Shown piece after piece: positions 7,170-16,354 of a DNA stretch of 22,907 nucleotides. The notes under the pieces are model-generated. The model did not search any database and had not been told where the DNA came from. It was given only the letters and a program-made list of their open reading frames with translations. Both the position numbers and the translations under genes were made by a program. The DNA comes from Barthelona sp. PAP020 (taxonomy: Eukaryota; Metamonada: BaSk clade): assembly GCA_040182905.1 (NCBI GenBank), contig JARQWU010000171.1, positions 1 through 22,907 on the forward strand. The letters run 5' to 3'. Each line of letters opens with the position of its first letter. Positions within the stretch are counted from its first letter, which is position 1.

Positions 7170-10121
7170 TTAAAAAATGTCAGCCGATTGTTTTTTCCCC
7201 AATTTTCTACCTTTCGAAAGTTTATCCCATTTTTCTTTTGTCATTTTTAAAACAGTTTCAAATTGTTGATCAGAAAGAAAAGTTTCATTAATGGTGGGAA
7301 GATATTCAGGAGCAAAAGGAATATTCAGTTGATTTTCAGGTATTCTATACTTCGAAGTTAATGTACGTATAAAGCGTTCACGATGTCTATTTGAAGCTTC
7401 AAGATCGACAGCTGAATCTGAATTTTGTGAATCATTGGATGATGATGATTCTTTGGTTGGGAGTTCAGAAACTACAGGAGTGTTTTCAATCAAAATTGTC
7501 TTAGCTTGATTATATTCATTTAATTTCATTTGACGATAGCTTTCAGCTTTTTGTTCATTAATAAGACGTTGTTTTATCAATCTTTTTTGTTTTTCTTGTT
7601 CAATCCTATCCAATTCTTCTTGTTTCAAACGCTCCTCTTCCTTTCTCTTTTTTGCTTCTTCTTCTTCTTTTCTTTTAAGTTCTTTTTCCGCCAATTCTCT
7701 TTCAGCAATTTGAGCCAACAATTCTTCATTTGTCTTCTGTTGCATTTCCAATTGTTTGCCTGTTGAAGCATTTCCATATTTTCTTTTTCCAGTGTGACGA
7801 CGTGTGACACGTCTTGTTACAACGGTTTTTTCCACAGAATCATCAACACTTTCAACTTCAGGCTCATCGACTTCTATTTCAGCACGTGGTAATGTCACAT
7901 TCAAGCAAGTATCCAATTCATTTGAACTATAGATGGTTAACTTAAAAGAACCTTCAATGTTTGCATCAAATAAACAAGGGTAGAGAAAAAATCTGCCATA
8001 TCTTGGAATTGAAATTTCAAGATCAACATTATTGCCATGGATGAACTGTCCTTTAACCAACATCTGTTTTTGATGCAATGCTCCATCATATTTCTTTTGT
8101 TGTTGTTTAAATGTGTACATACCTAATGCAGTAGTATCAGCATCTTGTTCCAGTCTGAAAATTACTTCGGTTTCTGGTTTCCCTTCAATTAAATAACAAG
8201 GATTTAAAAACCACTCTTCCTTACTTATACACCCTGCTGCAGTATCACCCTTCCATTGTCCTTCAATTACTTTAACTTTCCAATCCATTTCATGAGTTAT
8301 CTTTTCAAAAAGAATAGAATTACACAATGGATGTTCAATAGTTACCCAAAAGGGTGATTCTACATCTTTTTCCAAAGTACAAGGCACAAATCCATAAGTT
8401 CCCACATTCAATTCAGCTTCAAAATGGTTAACCTTTCCATTACTGAAAGTTACTGGATGTACCAAAGCATTTGAGGCTGGGGGAGATAACAAACGTTTTT
8501 TATGATTCTTAGAAGCAAGATAAGAGGCGATGTAAGGTCTCTTTTGACGACGAGCTCCTTTCACCACTTCGGCTTCAGGATCAACTGTCGTCAATGAAAT
8601 GCTGACTTTTTGTTTCTTTTTAACAATCAAATTATACTGAGGATTATTAACCCACGTTATTTGCTTGCCGGAACCACCAGCAGATTCACCAATCCATTCA
8701 TCCTGAATCACTTGGTTCTCCCAATCACCAAATTCTGTCACTTCAAGATTTACACCTTTCTTCACAGCAACAACTAAAGTATAGTCAAAATGAACTTTTG
8801 GGTCAAAAGTGCAAGGGAGCAAAACTAATCTAGTTGCTTCCGTAGAATCAACATTTGGCGATAATTTAGCTGTTAACGAAACAATTGGTGATTTTTCGAA
8901 TTGGCTCTTTGCAAAAATATCACTATGTGTTCCATCACTGATTTTGCGTTCTCCTTGATCAGCCTCAAATATATAAAGACCCATCGGTTCGAATTTGCCA
9001 CAGTGTGCTAAATCGACTTCTTTAGTGGTCGAATTTGTCATCCAAATTAAAACGTCATCCTCAGATTGAATATCCAAAAGGTATTGAGGGTTTTCAAAAC
9101 AGGTACGATGATTAACACAACCTCCATCAAAACCTGGTGAAAAAGAACCATCAAAAACCTGTGCTTCATACTTATCTGAATCGAAAACATTCACACCATA
9201 CCAAATTGTCGTAAAAATATCAGTAAACTCAGAAATTTCCATTATTACAATACCTTCATCATTCTCAGTGTTAAAAATATTGGTAGGATATTTAACTTTT
9301 AACCAAGGATCATATAATTGGACTAGGTGATGACCATCTCTTTCAAACACAGATACAACAGAGTAAGCACGTTTTTGCAGAATATGTTTGTAACTGGAAA
9401 CATAACTAGATTCGTATTCAACAACGTCTGAAGGTTTTTCAGAAACACAACCAACTGGCATCCCATCTTTTAAAGCATTGAAAAAATGCTCCCATAATGT
9501 TAAGTCGTCGGGAGGACTTTCATTCTTTCTGGAATCTAAGTATTCTTTTTGATAGTAGAATCCTGTTAATAATGTCAAGAAAGAACAGACATCACCATCA
9601 ATAAGTTTATCATATCCACCACAGTATTTAGCTACAGCTTTTTCCAATAAAGGTAGCCACATTTCATCATTAGACTGTGATTTTGAGTAGACAGGACCGG
9701 ATTTAACATAACAAGGAACCCAATCATCAATTAAAACATAAAAAGGAGAACATTGTCTGTCAAAAAATTTCAAAACATAACCACCAATTTCGGCAAAATC
9801 ATCAAAAGACTCAAAAATACTGGATATCATATCAACATGTGGTGTAATAGTTGCTATTGCATCTAAAAACCAATCATCTCTCAAATTACCCCATTTTACC
9901 GTGATGGATAAGTCAGGATCAAAAAGAATGGCTCCTTCATCACTTTCGTATTCAGTAGGACGTTTCCATTGCATTTTAGAATAATTATTGGCCTTTTCAG
10001 GATGATCTTCAACATCATGCCAAAGAGATTTTTCATTTGGCAAGAAAGTATCATCTTCAAATTCTTTTTCTTCTTCTAAACATGCTTCTAAGATGGAAAT
10101 AAGCTCATTGGGATCTTCCAT
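7170..10121 (-). CDS. Calpain-like pseudo-peptidase with three C2L domains, coiled coil and villin-headpiece-like tail
   Basis: The gene encodes 983 residues. Residues 20-315 are a CysPc (family C2) domain. They open with the usual calpain lead-in (FxDxxFxP..., W-x-RP-x-E) and contain LLEKAVAKYCGGYDKL at 158-173. The nucleophile motif G-D-C-W-F-L reads RDDWFL, so Cys is Asp83. GHAYSV reads KRAYSV, so His is Arg251. RNPWG reads YDPWL, so Asn is Asp271. All three catalytic residues are lost while the fold around them is kept. Three C2L/domain III repeats follow (about 318-455, 468-600, 615-740). Each has a G-rich entry such as WIGESAGG or WKGDTAAG, then NPQY or NPCY, and a late LLPCTFD, FVPCTLE or FLYPCLFD strand. 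Residues 790-872 form a charged coiled coil. The last 35 residues match the villin headpiece core (LSDQQFETVLKMTKEKWDKL to a terminal Phe), which binds F-actin in other proteins. The start fits: the domain begins soon after Met1. Likely a scaffold or regulator rather than a protease. Confidence 0.85.
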   Translation of the reverse strand: MEDPNELISILEACLEEEKEFEDDTFLPNEKSLWHDVEDHPEKANNYSKMQWKRPTEYESDEGAILFDPDLSITVKWGNLRDDWFLDAIATITPHVDMISSIFESFDDFAEIGGYVLKFFDRQCSPFYVLIDDWVPCYVKSGPVYSKSQSNDEMWLPLLEKAVAKYCGGYDKLIDGDVCSFLTLLTGFYYQKEYLDSRKNESPPDDLTLWEHFFNALKDGMPVGCVSEKPSDVVEYESSYVSSYKHILQKRAYSVVSVFERDGHHLVQLYDPWLKVKYPTNIFNTENDEGIVIMEISEFTDIFTTIWYGVNVFDSDKYEAQVFDGSFSPGFDGGCVNHRTCFENPQYLLDIQSEDDVLIWMTNSTTKEVDLAHCGKFEPMGLYIFEADQGERKISDGTHSDIFAKSQFEKSPIVSLTAKLSPNVDSTEATRLVLLPCTFDPKVHFDYTLVVAVKKGVNLEVTEFGDWENQVIQDEWIGESAGGSGKQITWVNNPQYNLIVKKKQKVSISLTTVDPEAEVVKGARRQKRPYIASYLASKNHKKRLLSPPASNALVHPVTFSNGKVNHFEAELNVGTYGFVPCTLEKDVESPFWVTIEHPLCNSILFEKITHEMDWKVKVIEGQWKGDTAAGCISKEEWFLNPCYLIEGKPETEVIFRLEQDADTTALGMYTFKQQQKKYDGALHQKQMLVKGQFIHGNNVDLEISIPRYGRFFLYPCLFDANIEGSFKLTIYSSNELDTCLNVTLPRAEIEVDEPEVESVDDSVEKTVVTRRVTRRHTGKRKYGNASTGKQLEMQQKTNEELLAQIAERELAEKELKRKEEEEAKKRKEEERLKQEELDRIEQEKQKRLIKQRLINEQKAESYRQMKLNEYNQAKTILIENTPVVSELPTKESSSSNDSQNSDSAVDLEASNRHRERFIRTLTSKYRIPENQLNIPFAPEYLPTINETFLSDQQFETVLKMTKEKWDKLSKGRKLGKKQSADIF

Positions 10122-10610
10122 TTGCCTTCAAAAAATCAATTTCAAATTATTGAAAAATTTTAAGTGTGTAAGAAAGCAAATAAAATCTCCAAGCCCAAAA
10201 TCAAATATGGACAAATAAATCAAACAAAAGAGTATTTATATTGATAATCTAAGTTTCTAAACAAAATTTGGAAAAAATTTTCAAACTTAAACTAACACAA
10301 TGTCGATTGCATAATTTTAGTATTAACAAACCAATAAACAATAATTTTGAAAGGAAAATTGAAAAGTAAACCTTTTCAAAAATGCAAAAATCTGATAGTT
10401 CTCATAAAATTGATTTTATTTTATTTATCCAAATATTTATTTCAACAAAAACATCTAAAAACGGTGATAGATGTTGTGATAACATTGAATGATGGAATCA
10501 TGGTTTTGATTGAAGTTAGAAAAAAAAACATCTAAAAAAAGAAAAATTTATGTTTGTAAAAACTAGAATATTTTAAATACACATAAAATACTGCATTAGA
10601 AAGAGAGAGA
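10122..10610. other. Intergenic stretch, upstream of the calpain-like gene
   Basis: About 490 bp of AT-rich DNA without a supported gene. It contains the promoter and leader of the 983-residue calpain-like gene and the 3' end of the ZIP4-like gene, both on the minus strand. A 62-codon plus-strand frame at 10347-10535 shows no domain and is probably chance. Confidence 0.5.
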
Positions 10611-13498
10611 TTAAAGAGATGTTAAGCTTGTAAGTAATTTTTCGGCCAAAGATTGAATCATATCCAAATGAACATGCATTTGTGGTACTTTATCAGCCAA
10701 TATTAAAGCTAAATTACACCATTTTTCTGCAACTTCGAATATTTCCAAATTGTAGTATTTTAAAGCAATATTCCAAACGTTACTAGCTAACCACAACCAA
10801 TGAGTTTTCAAATTATCGTTAACGAAGGAATTTCCATCACTCACAATTCTATCAATTGATTCAAAGGACTTATTTGAATCAGGTAAAATTTGAATGATGT
10901 TTAAAAGCATTTCAATATTGTAACTATTCTTTTGAAAGTTTTTAATTTCAATTGTCTCCATGAAAATGGTTTGTAATTCTTCCAAAACACTTCTATTTGT
11001 AATTATGGATGGGATTGATGAAATTATTCTTATCAAAGTAATTTCGTTCAAGTTTGCTAAAAGACCTTTGAATAACCTCAAATTTTCATTGTTTTGAATG
11101 TCCTTTTTCAACAAAAATAACTTAATTTCACATTCTAACATATTTTGATATTCTTCTTTGTCTACATTTTGATCCTGTTCAAATTTTTCTTCAGCAAAAC
11201 TCAATCGTTTAAATTTGGCCAGTTGAAACTCAATAAAGTTAAAAATATTTTCATTCCAAGAACTTATAACAACTTCCAAAAACAATAAAGCTGAATTCTG
11301 CAGACAAGATGATTGATCGGGAAGATCTAAATAAGTATTATTCCATTCAACGAGATTTAATCCAAAAGAACATAAAGCTTGAAGATATCCAGCTTTTAAT
11401 ACACGAGTAATATCTTTAGATGTATTTTTTAATATATCATAGGAAAGGTTTGAAGAATAAATAATTAAGTAGCCTAATTCATTCAAATTGATTCCCATGT
11501 TAGCGTTAATACCAATAACAGTTTGATGTTTTGCTAAATAGAATATCCCAATCGTTAATAATTGAACTTTCAAATCAATTTCTTCAATATTATTCAACAA
11601 ATTTCGTATTAGAGGAATAACATAAGAATGAAACGCTGTAACATCATAAGAAACATTAAAAACATGTTTTAACAATAAAAATGAAAGGTCAATAAATGAT
11701 TTTTGAATTTTTTCATTTTTACAGTTCAATTCAATGAATTGAATAGCATTACCGATAACATTCAGTTGATCATTTTGAGATTGAGAATTTTCATAAGGTT
11801 TTATTGGGTTTATATTTGTTGTTTCAAATAAATGAAAGTTTTTCAAAATATTTTCGAAATAATTCGAATCTACTTCAGCAAATAAATTTAATAAACTAAA
11901 ATCAAAAGATAAAGAATCATCAATCTCCATATCAATGTTTATATCATTATTATTTTGATGTTTCTTTTGATTGTTATCATTGTTGACCATTTCAAAGATT
12001 TTTTCTATCCATATATGCATATCATCAGTTTTTTCAAGAATTACTGAACATTCAAAACCAAGTAAACAACCATGAAGATCTTTATTTTCAATAATATAAA
12101 ACATTTCATAATATTTTTCAATATTTATATGAATATTAACATTATTGTTCTGATTGTTGATGAAATGTATTGTTTTTTGTTGATTATTTCGCGAGGTTTC
12201 AAAATCTTTTAACATTAATGCCAAAACATGTTTTAAAATAATTTTATATGCTGTATTATCCAATTTTTCAATTTGTTGTGATTGTGAAATGATTAAAAGA
12301 CAATCAAAAAGCCTTAATTTTATTTCAAGTGTTAAATCTTCCTTATTTATCATAAAATCAATCAAAACAACCAAAAACTCAGTTGAATCAATATTATAAT
12401 CATCAATATGTTCAGCAAATTGTTTCAATAACGCTTCAATCATTGATAAATCAATATTTTCTTCTGAACAACTTCTGATGATCAATAAATTGATAAAAGT
12501 AAAACATCTTGGAAATATTTCAATTAAACGTTGTCCAATTGAACAAATAGTCCTAAAATCTTTTATATTCATCATCAACTCATTAAAAAATACAATGCAA
12601 TCATTTAAATCTCCAGGTCCTATAGAATTAAAAAATCTCTTTTGTAAATTGTCAATTTTGTCATCAGCAGCATCCATCAATATTGCTAATTCATAACTAA
12701 TCATCAATGCATTTGTTGTTTCATAAATACTCAATGAAATATTCAATTTTTCATTCGCAATTTCAAAATTTCCTAAAGATATATGACATTTTGAAACCAA
12801 AATCAATATTCTAGCTTCTTTTATTTTGCTATCAGGCAATTCATTCGTTATTTTTAATAATATCTCATAATTACCAATAATATCATCGTATCGTTTAACT
12901 TTAAACAATTGTTCAAACAATTCAAAAGTTGCAAAATATAAATTTAATCGATGGTTTGAATCAACACAAATTTTTAATGTTTCATCAATAATAGTCAATG
13001 GATTACCATTAAAATATGCTTTAGATATCAAAATACAATTTAATTGTACAAATAAATCAATGAATTTAATATTATTCAACAGTTCATTTGAATATTCGTT
13101 AAATAATTTATCTTTAATTTCATCAATACTATTTAACAATTGTGATAAGTCAACTTCATCAATGTCTATTAATAACCCAATACCAATATTGAATAAATGA
13201 AAAAAATCATTTGAAGTTAATGAATTTATTGAATATAACAATTCATAAGAACATTTTCTTACTTGGTATATAACTTCATGGTCTTTATCCAACAAATTAG
13301 AAATAATTAAACTGGTATTCCAAAATTTGATTCCCAACTTACGTTTTTCAACATCATTTAAATCATTATCAATTATAAATATATCTTCATCTGTTTCATT
13401 AATTATTTTTAATATTTCTTCTTCAGAAGTACAATTCTGTAAAGAAAAAATAAATTCTAACAGTTAGTATGAAATAAATTATTAAATAAACTATTCAT
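10611..13498 (-). CDS. TPR-like helical repeat protein, probable ZIP4/SPO22/TEX11 family (two exons)
   Basis: Coding exons are 13492-13498 and 10611-13456, joined across a 35-nt intron, giving 950 residues. The first exon is only ATGAATA. Without splicing, the frame has no ATG until residue 254, although the conserved region begins near residue 40, which is why I place the intron. The product is almost entirely helical and TPR-like. Near the N terminus, LGIKFWN (43-49) and VRKCSYELL about 20 residues on resemble the LWN...VR-x-A-x-x-LL opening of ZIP4/SPO22/TEX11. Near the C terminus, VWNIALKYYN...FEVAEKWCNLAL (about 896-920) resembles their LWN-A...Y-x-x-A-x-W repeat. In other eukaryotes these are ZMM scaffold proteins that promote meiotic crossovers on chromosomes. 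The family call rests on motif resemblance. Asn-rich insertions interrupt the repeats. The gene is divergent from the PP5 gene, with 150 bp between the starts. Confidence 0.6.
13457..13491 (-). other. Spliceosomal intron, 35 nt, in the ZIP4-like gene
   Basis: On the minus strand the segment begins GTTTAT and ends ACTAACTGTTAG. The ACTAAC branch-site string is followed by six bases to the exon, the same spacing as the trichomonad consensus ACTAACACACAG. Removal joins ATGAATA to AATTTATTTTTT and opens one frame to the stop at 10611. Using the later AG at 13437-13438 instead gives a stop within six codons. The 5' site GTTTAT departs from the classical GTATGT. Confidence 0.7.
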
Positions 13499-13648
13499 TA
13501 TCTTTAATTAATGTTTAAAAGATAAAATTTTATTCAATTAAAAAAGAAAGATTCATGCAGGCATAAAAACAAAAAAATTTTTTTGTGGTTCTGGGTTCAT
13601 TTTGCAAAATTCCCACATTTCTTTTTTTTTTCAGTTTTTTTCAAAAAA

Positions 13649-15079
13649 ATGACCCAAATTGAGGATACACAAAATGAAATTAATAATAATGATTTGAATA
13701 ATACAAATGATTTCTTTGAAAGAGCTTTACAATTAAAAGAGCAAGGTAATGCTTTCTTTTCCAAAAAAGATTTCAAAAATGCGGATGTTTTTTATACAAA
13801 AGCTATTGATAGTTGGGATAAAGATTATACATTTTATGGAAATCGCTCTTTTGCAAGAATTAAATTAGAATTATATGGATTAGCTCTTCAAGATGCAAAT
13901 AAAGCCCTTGAAATAGAACCTGGATATGTGAAAGGATATTATCGTAAGGCTGAATGTTATTTTTCCTCTGGACAAATTGAAAAAGCTTTACAAATGTTTT
14001 TAAAGGTAAAACAACTAAAACCTAATGATAAAACGAACTTAGAACGTTTAAAAATAGCCCAAGATATCTTAAAAAAAGAAAAAATGAAAGCTGCACTTAG
14101 AAGTGTTGAGCAAATTCCTTTTGCAAATATCAATATCAACGGTATGCCAGCATTTACCAAAGCTTATGAAGGACCTTTAAAAGATTTAAACAATCTAACA
14201 ATGGACGATACTTTAGCCGTTTTGGACTGGTTAAAGAGTGGTAAGAGTATTCCTAGTTCAATACTTATTTATTTATTAGCTAAAGTTTATGCTTTATTGA
14301 GAGATGAACCAAATGTGATCAGTATTCAAAGACCTACAGAAGGCATGCTTGTTTATGGTGATACCCATGGACAATTTAATGATTTCTATGATTTAATGAT
14401 GGAAAACGGTGTGCCTTCTGCTGATAATCCCTGTGTTTTCTTGGGTGATTATACTGATAGAGGTACGGGTGCGATTGAAATTCTGATCACCTTGTTGGTA
14501 GCCAAATTAACTGCACCAGAGAGTGTTGTTTTGTTGAGAGGAAATCATGAAGCTGTCAGTACAAACAGATTCCACGGTTTTTACAACGAAGTTGTTCAAA
14601 AATATTCGGTTGGTATGTTTGATAAATTCTCAGATCTTTTCAATGCTTTACCACTATGTGCTGTTATTGGAGAATCTATTTTTTGTGTTCATGGTGGTAT
14701 TCCCACATATGAGACAACTGTTCAAGATATAATGGCCATCAATCGTTTCATGAATCCACCACAAACCGGATTATTTGCAGATTTATTGTGGGCTGATCCT
14801 CATGAAGGTTTTGGAGAAAGGCCTTCTCCTCGAGGAGCAGGATTCCTCACTTTTGGTGAAGACATCACAGACAAATTCCTTAAAACGAATGGATTCACCA
14901 AAATTATTAGAGCTCACCAATTCAATGAAGAAGGTTACATGGAATTACACAATGGCAAGGTTATCACTGTGTTTTCCGCACCCAATTATACTGGATTCAA
15001 TAAAAATCCTGCCTCTTTCTTAGTAATCAATCAGAGGATGGAAACAAGAGTTGAGCTCTTTCATTCCTCTAAGAAATAA
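13649..15079 (+). CDS. PP5: Serine/threonine protein phosphatase 5 (TPR-PPP)
   Basis: The 476-residue product is a protein phosphatase 5. Residues 23-150 hold three TPR repeats. The carboxylate-clamp residues that bind the EEVD tail of Hsp90 in other PP5 proteins are all present: Lys30, Asn34, Asn65, Lys95 and Arg99. The PPP catalytic domain (about 190-470) has YGDTHGQ (237-242), GDYTDRG (266-272), RGNHEA (297-302), VHGG (347-350), IIRAHQ (419-424) and SAPNY (443-447). The metal ligands and the catalytic His300/Asp270 pair are intact, so it should be active. It ends about 20 residues after the catalytic core, and the C-terminal helix that helps autoinhibit animal PP5 appears to be missing. 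I start at 13649 rather than 13583: the 22 upstream residues are F-rich, come from a pyrimidine-rich leader, and precede an N terminus that already fits the family. Confidence 0.95.
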   Translation: MTQIEDTQNEINNNDLNNTNDFFERALQLKEQGNAFFSKKDFKNADVFYTKAIDSWDKDYTFYGNRSFARIKLELYGLALQDANKALEIEPGYVKGYYRKAECYFSSGQIEKALQMFLKVKQLKPNDKTNLERLKIAQDILKKEKMKAALRSVEQIPFANININGMPAFTKAYEGPLKDLNNLTMDDTLAVLDWLKSGKSIPSSILIYLLAKVYALLRDEPNVISIQRPTEGMLVYGDTHGQFNDFYDLMMENGVPSADNPCVFLGDYTDRGTGAIEILITLLVAKLTAPESVVLLRGNHEAVSTNRFHGFYNEVVQKYSVGMFDKFSDLFNALPLCAVIGESIFCVHGGIPTYETTVQDIMAINRFMNPPQTGLFADLLWADPHEGFGERPSPRGAGFLTFGEDITDKFLKTNGFTKIIRAHQFNEEGYMELHNGKVITVFSAPNYTGFNKNPASFLVINQRMETRVELFHSSKK

Positions 15080-15387
15080 TTGAGGTTTATGTGGAAGTTG
15101 AACTATAGTGGAGTGAGGACATTTTTCTTTGCTTTCCTGCTCAAAAGAAATATTTTGAAAATATCGAGAGATATTTTTATCGGTTTTTGAAACAATAAAT
15201 ATTTTTTTTTTTTTTTTTCTTCTTCTTCATAATTTGCCTTTTTTTAAAATTTAGGTGTGAGGTAACACATTTAGTATGCGTCTGTTTATTAACAGTAAAA
15301 AACAACATCAAACGGACCACTATTTGTGAAAATTTGTGAACAAAAAAGAAATGAAAAGATTTATTGTGCAATTAAGGTTGTTTGCAT
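15080..15387. other. Convergent 3' region between PP5 and the membrane protein gene
   Basis: About 308 bp between two stop codons. It holds a 17-T homopolymer and polyadenylation-type TAAA strings, but no supported gene. A 64-codon minus-strand frame across the T-tract reads as poly-lysine and is not credible. Confidence 0.6.
15202..15218. repeat. 17-nt homopolymeric T tract
   Basis: Seventeen consecutive T residues on the plus strand, followed by cttcttcttc. It lies in the 3' region between convergent genes. It is a simple repeat and likely length-variable. Confidence 0.9.
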
Positions 15388-15999
15388 TCAAATTCCTGAA
15401 ATTGCATATTTTTTTTGAAACTGGGCGATTTGTGTTTGGTTAAAAACAGCCCATAACATTACAATAAGTTCACAATAATATGCTAAAAGGTTCAAATCTT
15501 TTAATACCCACCAATCAAAAGCACATAATACAGCAACAATTCCTAATTCAGTTCTAATTTCTTTTCCACATAATATACTCTCATCATTGGCTTTTAAAAG
15601 GACTAACATTCGAATACCAAAACAAGTTATTAAAAAGACAAGAGGGAAATGCACTGTTTCATAATATTCTAAAATAAATTTGAAATTAGTCAGTAAACCA
15701 GCAATGAAACATACAAAAAAATGAAAAATGCCAATAAAAATACAAGCCCAGGCTGTAGTTTTCACATTACGTATTAATGAAGTCTTTTCATTTTCATACA
15801 AAGTAGTTTGAGGCATAATTGGTTGATTCACTAAAGGATGTGTTATTGGTGGCGTATAATTTTGATTTTGATACGTGACAGGTTGATGTTGATTTGAAGA
15901 ATAATATGTTGGATCTTGAGAAGGATCGGGAAGTAGGGGCCGATTATCTCTAATTGGATCATCAAATGATGGAATAACATATGCATTATCGTTTGACAT
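15388..15999 (-). CDS. Small four-span membrane protein, unknown function
   Basis: I do not recognise this 203-residue protein. It begins with a polar Pro/Gln/Tyr/Asn-rich tail of about 75 residues (several P-x-Y and PP strings), probably cytosolic. Hydrophobic segments follow at about 80-105, 113-135, 150-168 and 170-192, then a short polar end, QIAQFQKKYAISGI. This layout, a flexible proline-rich tail plus four spans, is common among small vesicle or trafficking membrane proteins, but no family motif supports a name. The frame extends 40 residues upstream to 16119. I prefer Met at 15999 because the extension is F/N-rich leader-like sequence and the Met precedes a well-formed tail. No signal peptide is visible. 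The gene follows DCAF7 on the same strand and converges with PP5. Confidence 0.7.
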   Translation of the reverse strand: MSNDNAYVIPSFDDPIRDNRPLLPDPSQDPTYYSSNQHQPVTYQNQNYTPPITHPLVNQPIMPQTTLYENEKTSLIRNVKTTAWACIFIGIFHFFVCFIAGLLTNFKFILEYYETVHFPLVFLITCFGIRMLVLLKANDESILCGKEIRTELGIVAVLCAFDWWVLKDLNLLAYYCELIVMLWAVFNQTQIAQFQKKYAISGI

Positions 16000-16354
16000 G
16001 TTACTATTGCTGTTAATTTGGAAAAAACTGAAAACGGAAAAAAAATTTACAAATTTTCTTCCCCGCAATCGATTTTCCTTAATTGAGTCATTTTGATCAA
16101 TTGCCAAAAATGAAAACAACTATTTCATATGTATTTGTAAAAAACCATCACAACTATATTCTTCTAAAGTCAATAAAAATGAGCTGAAAGTTACAAGACT
16201 TTTATCTAACTTTTGAAACTGCTTGAAAATAAAAAATATAACCTTCTACATTTATATAATCACTAAATATAATAAAACTAAAAAAAGACACTTCATTTTT
16301 TCAATTTTAAACGAGTGTCTGACAAATGCTTTATCAGCACAAACATTGCAATAT
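16000..16354. other. Spacer between the membrane protein gene and DCAF7
   Basis: About 355 bp containing the promoter and leader of the four-span membrane protein gene and the 3' end of the DCAF7 gene. I see no gene in it. A plus-strand frame at 16315-16524 overlaps the antisense of DCAF7 and is a shadow. Confidence 0.55.

Noticed and set aside
10260-10330. ACTAACACAATG on the plus strand, resembling the trichomonad intron 3' signal
   Set aside because: No AG at the required distance and no coding exon on that strand nearby.
13583-13648. N-terminal extension of PP5 from an upstream ATG
   Set aside because: The 22 extra residues are F-rich and derive from a pyrimidine-rich leader; the downstream ATG gives a normal PP5 N terminus.
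15177-15371. A 64-codon minus-strand frame with a poly-lysine run
   Set aside because: It is the translation of the T homopolymer between two convergent genes.
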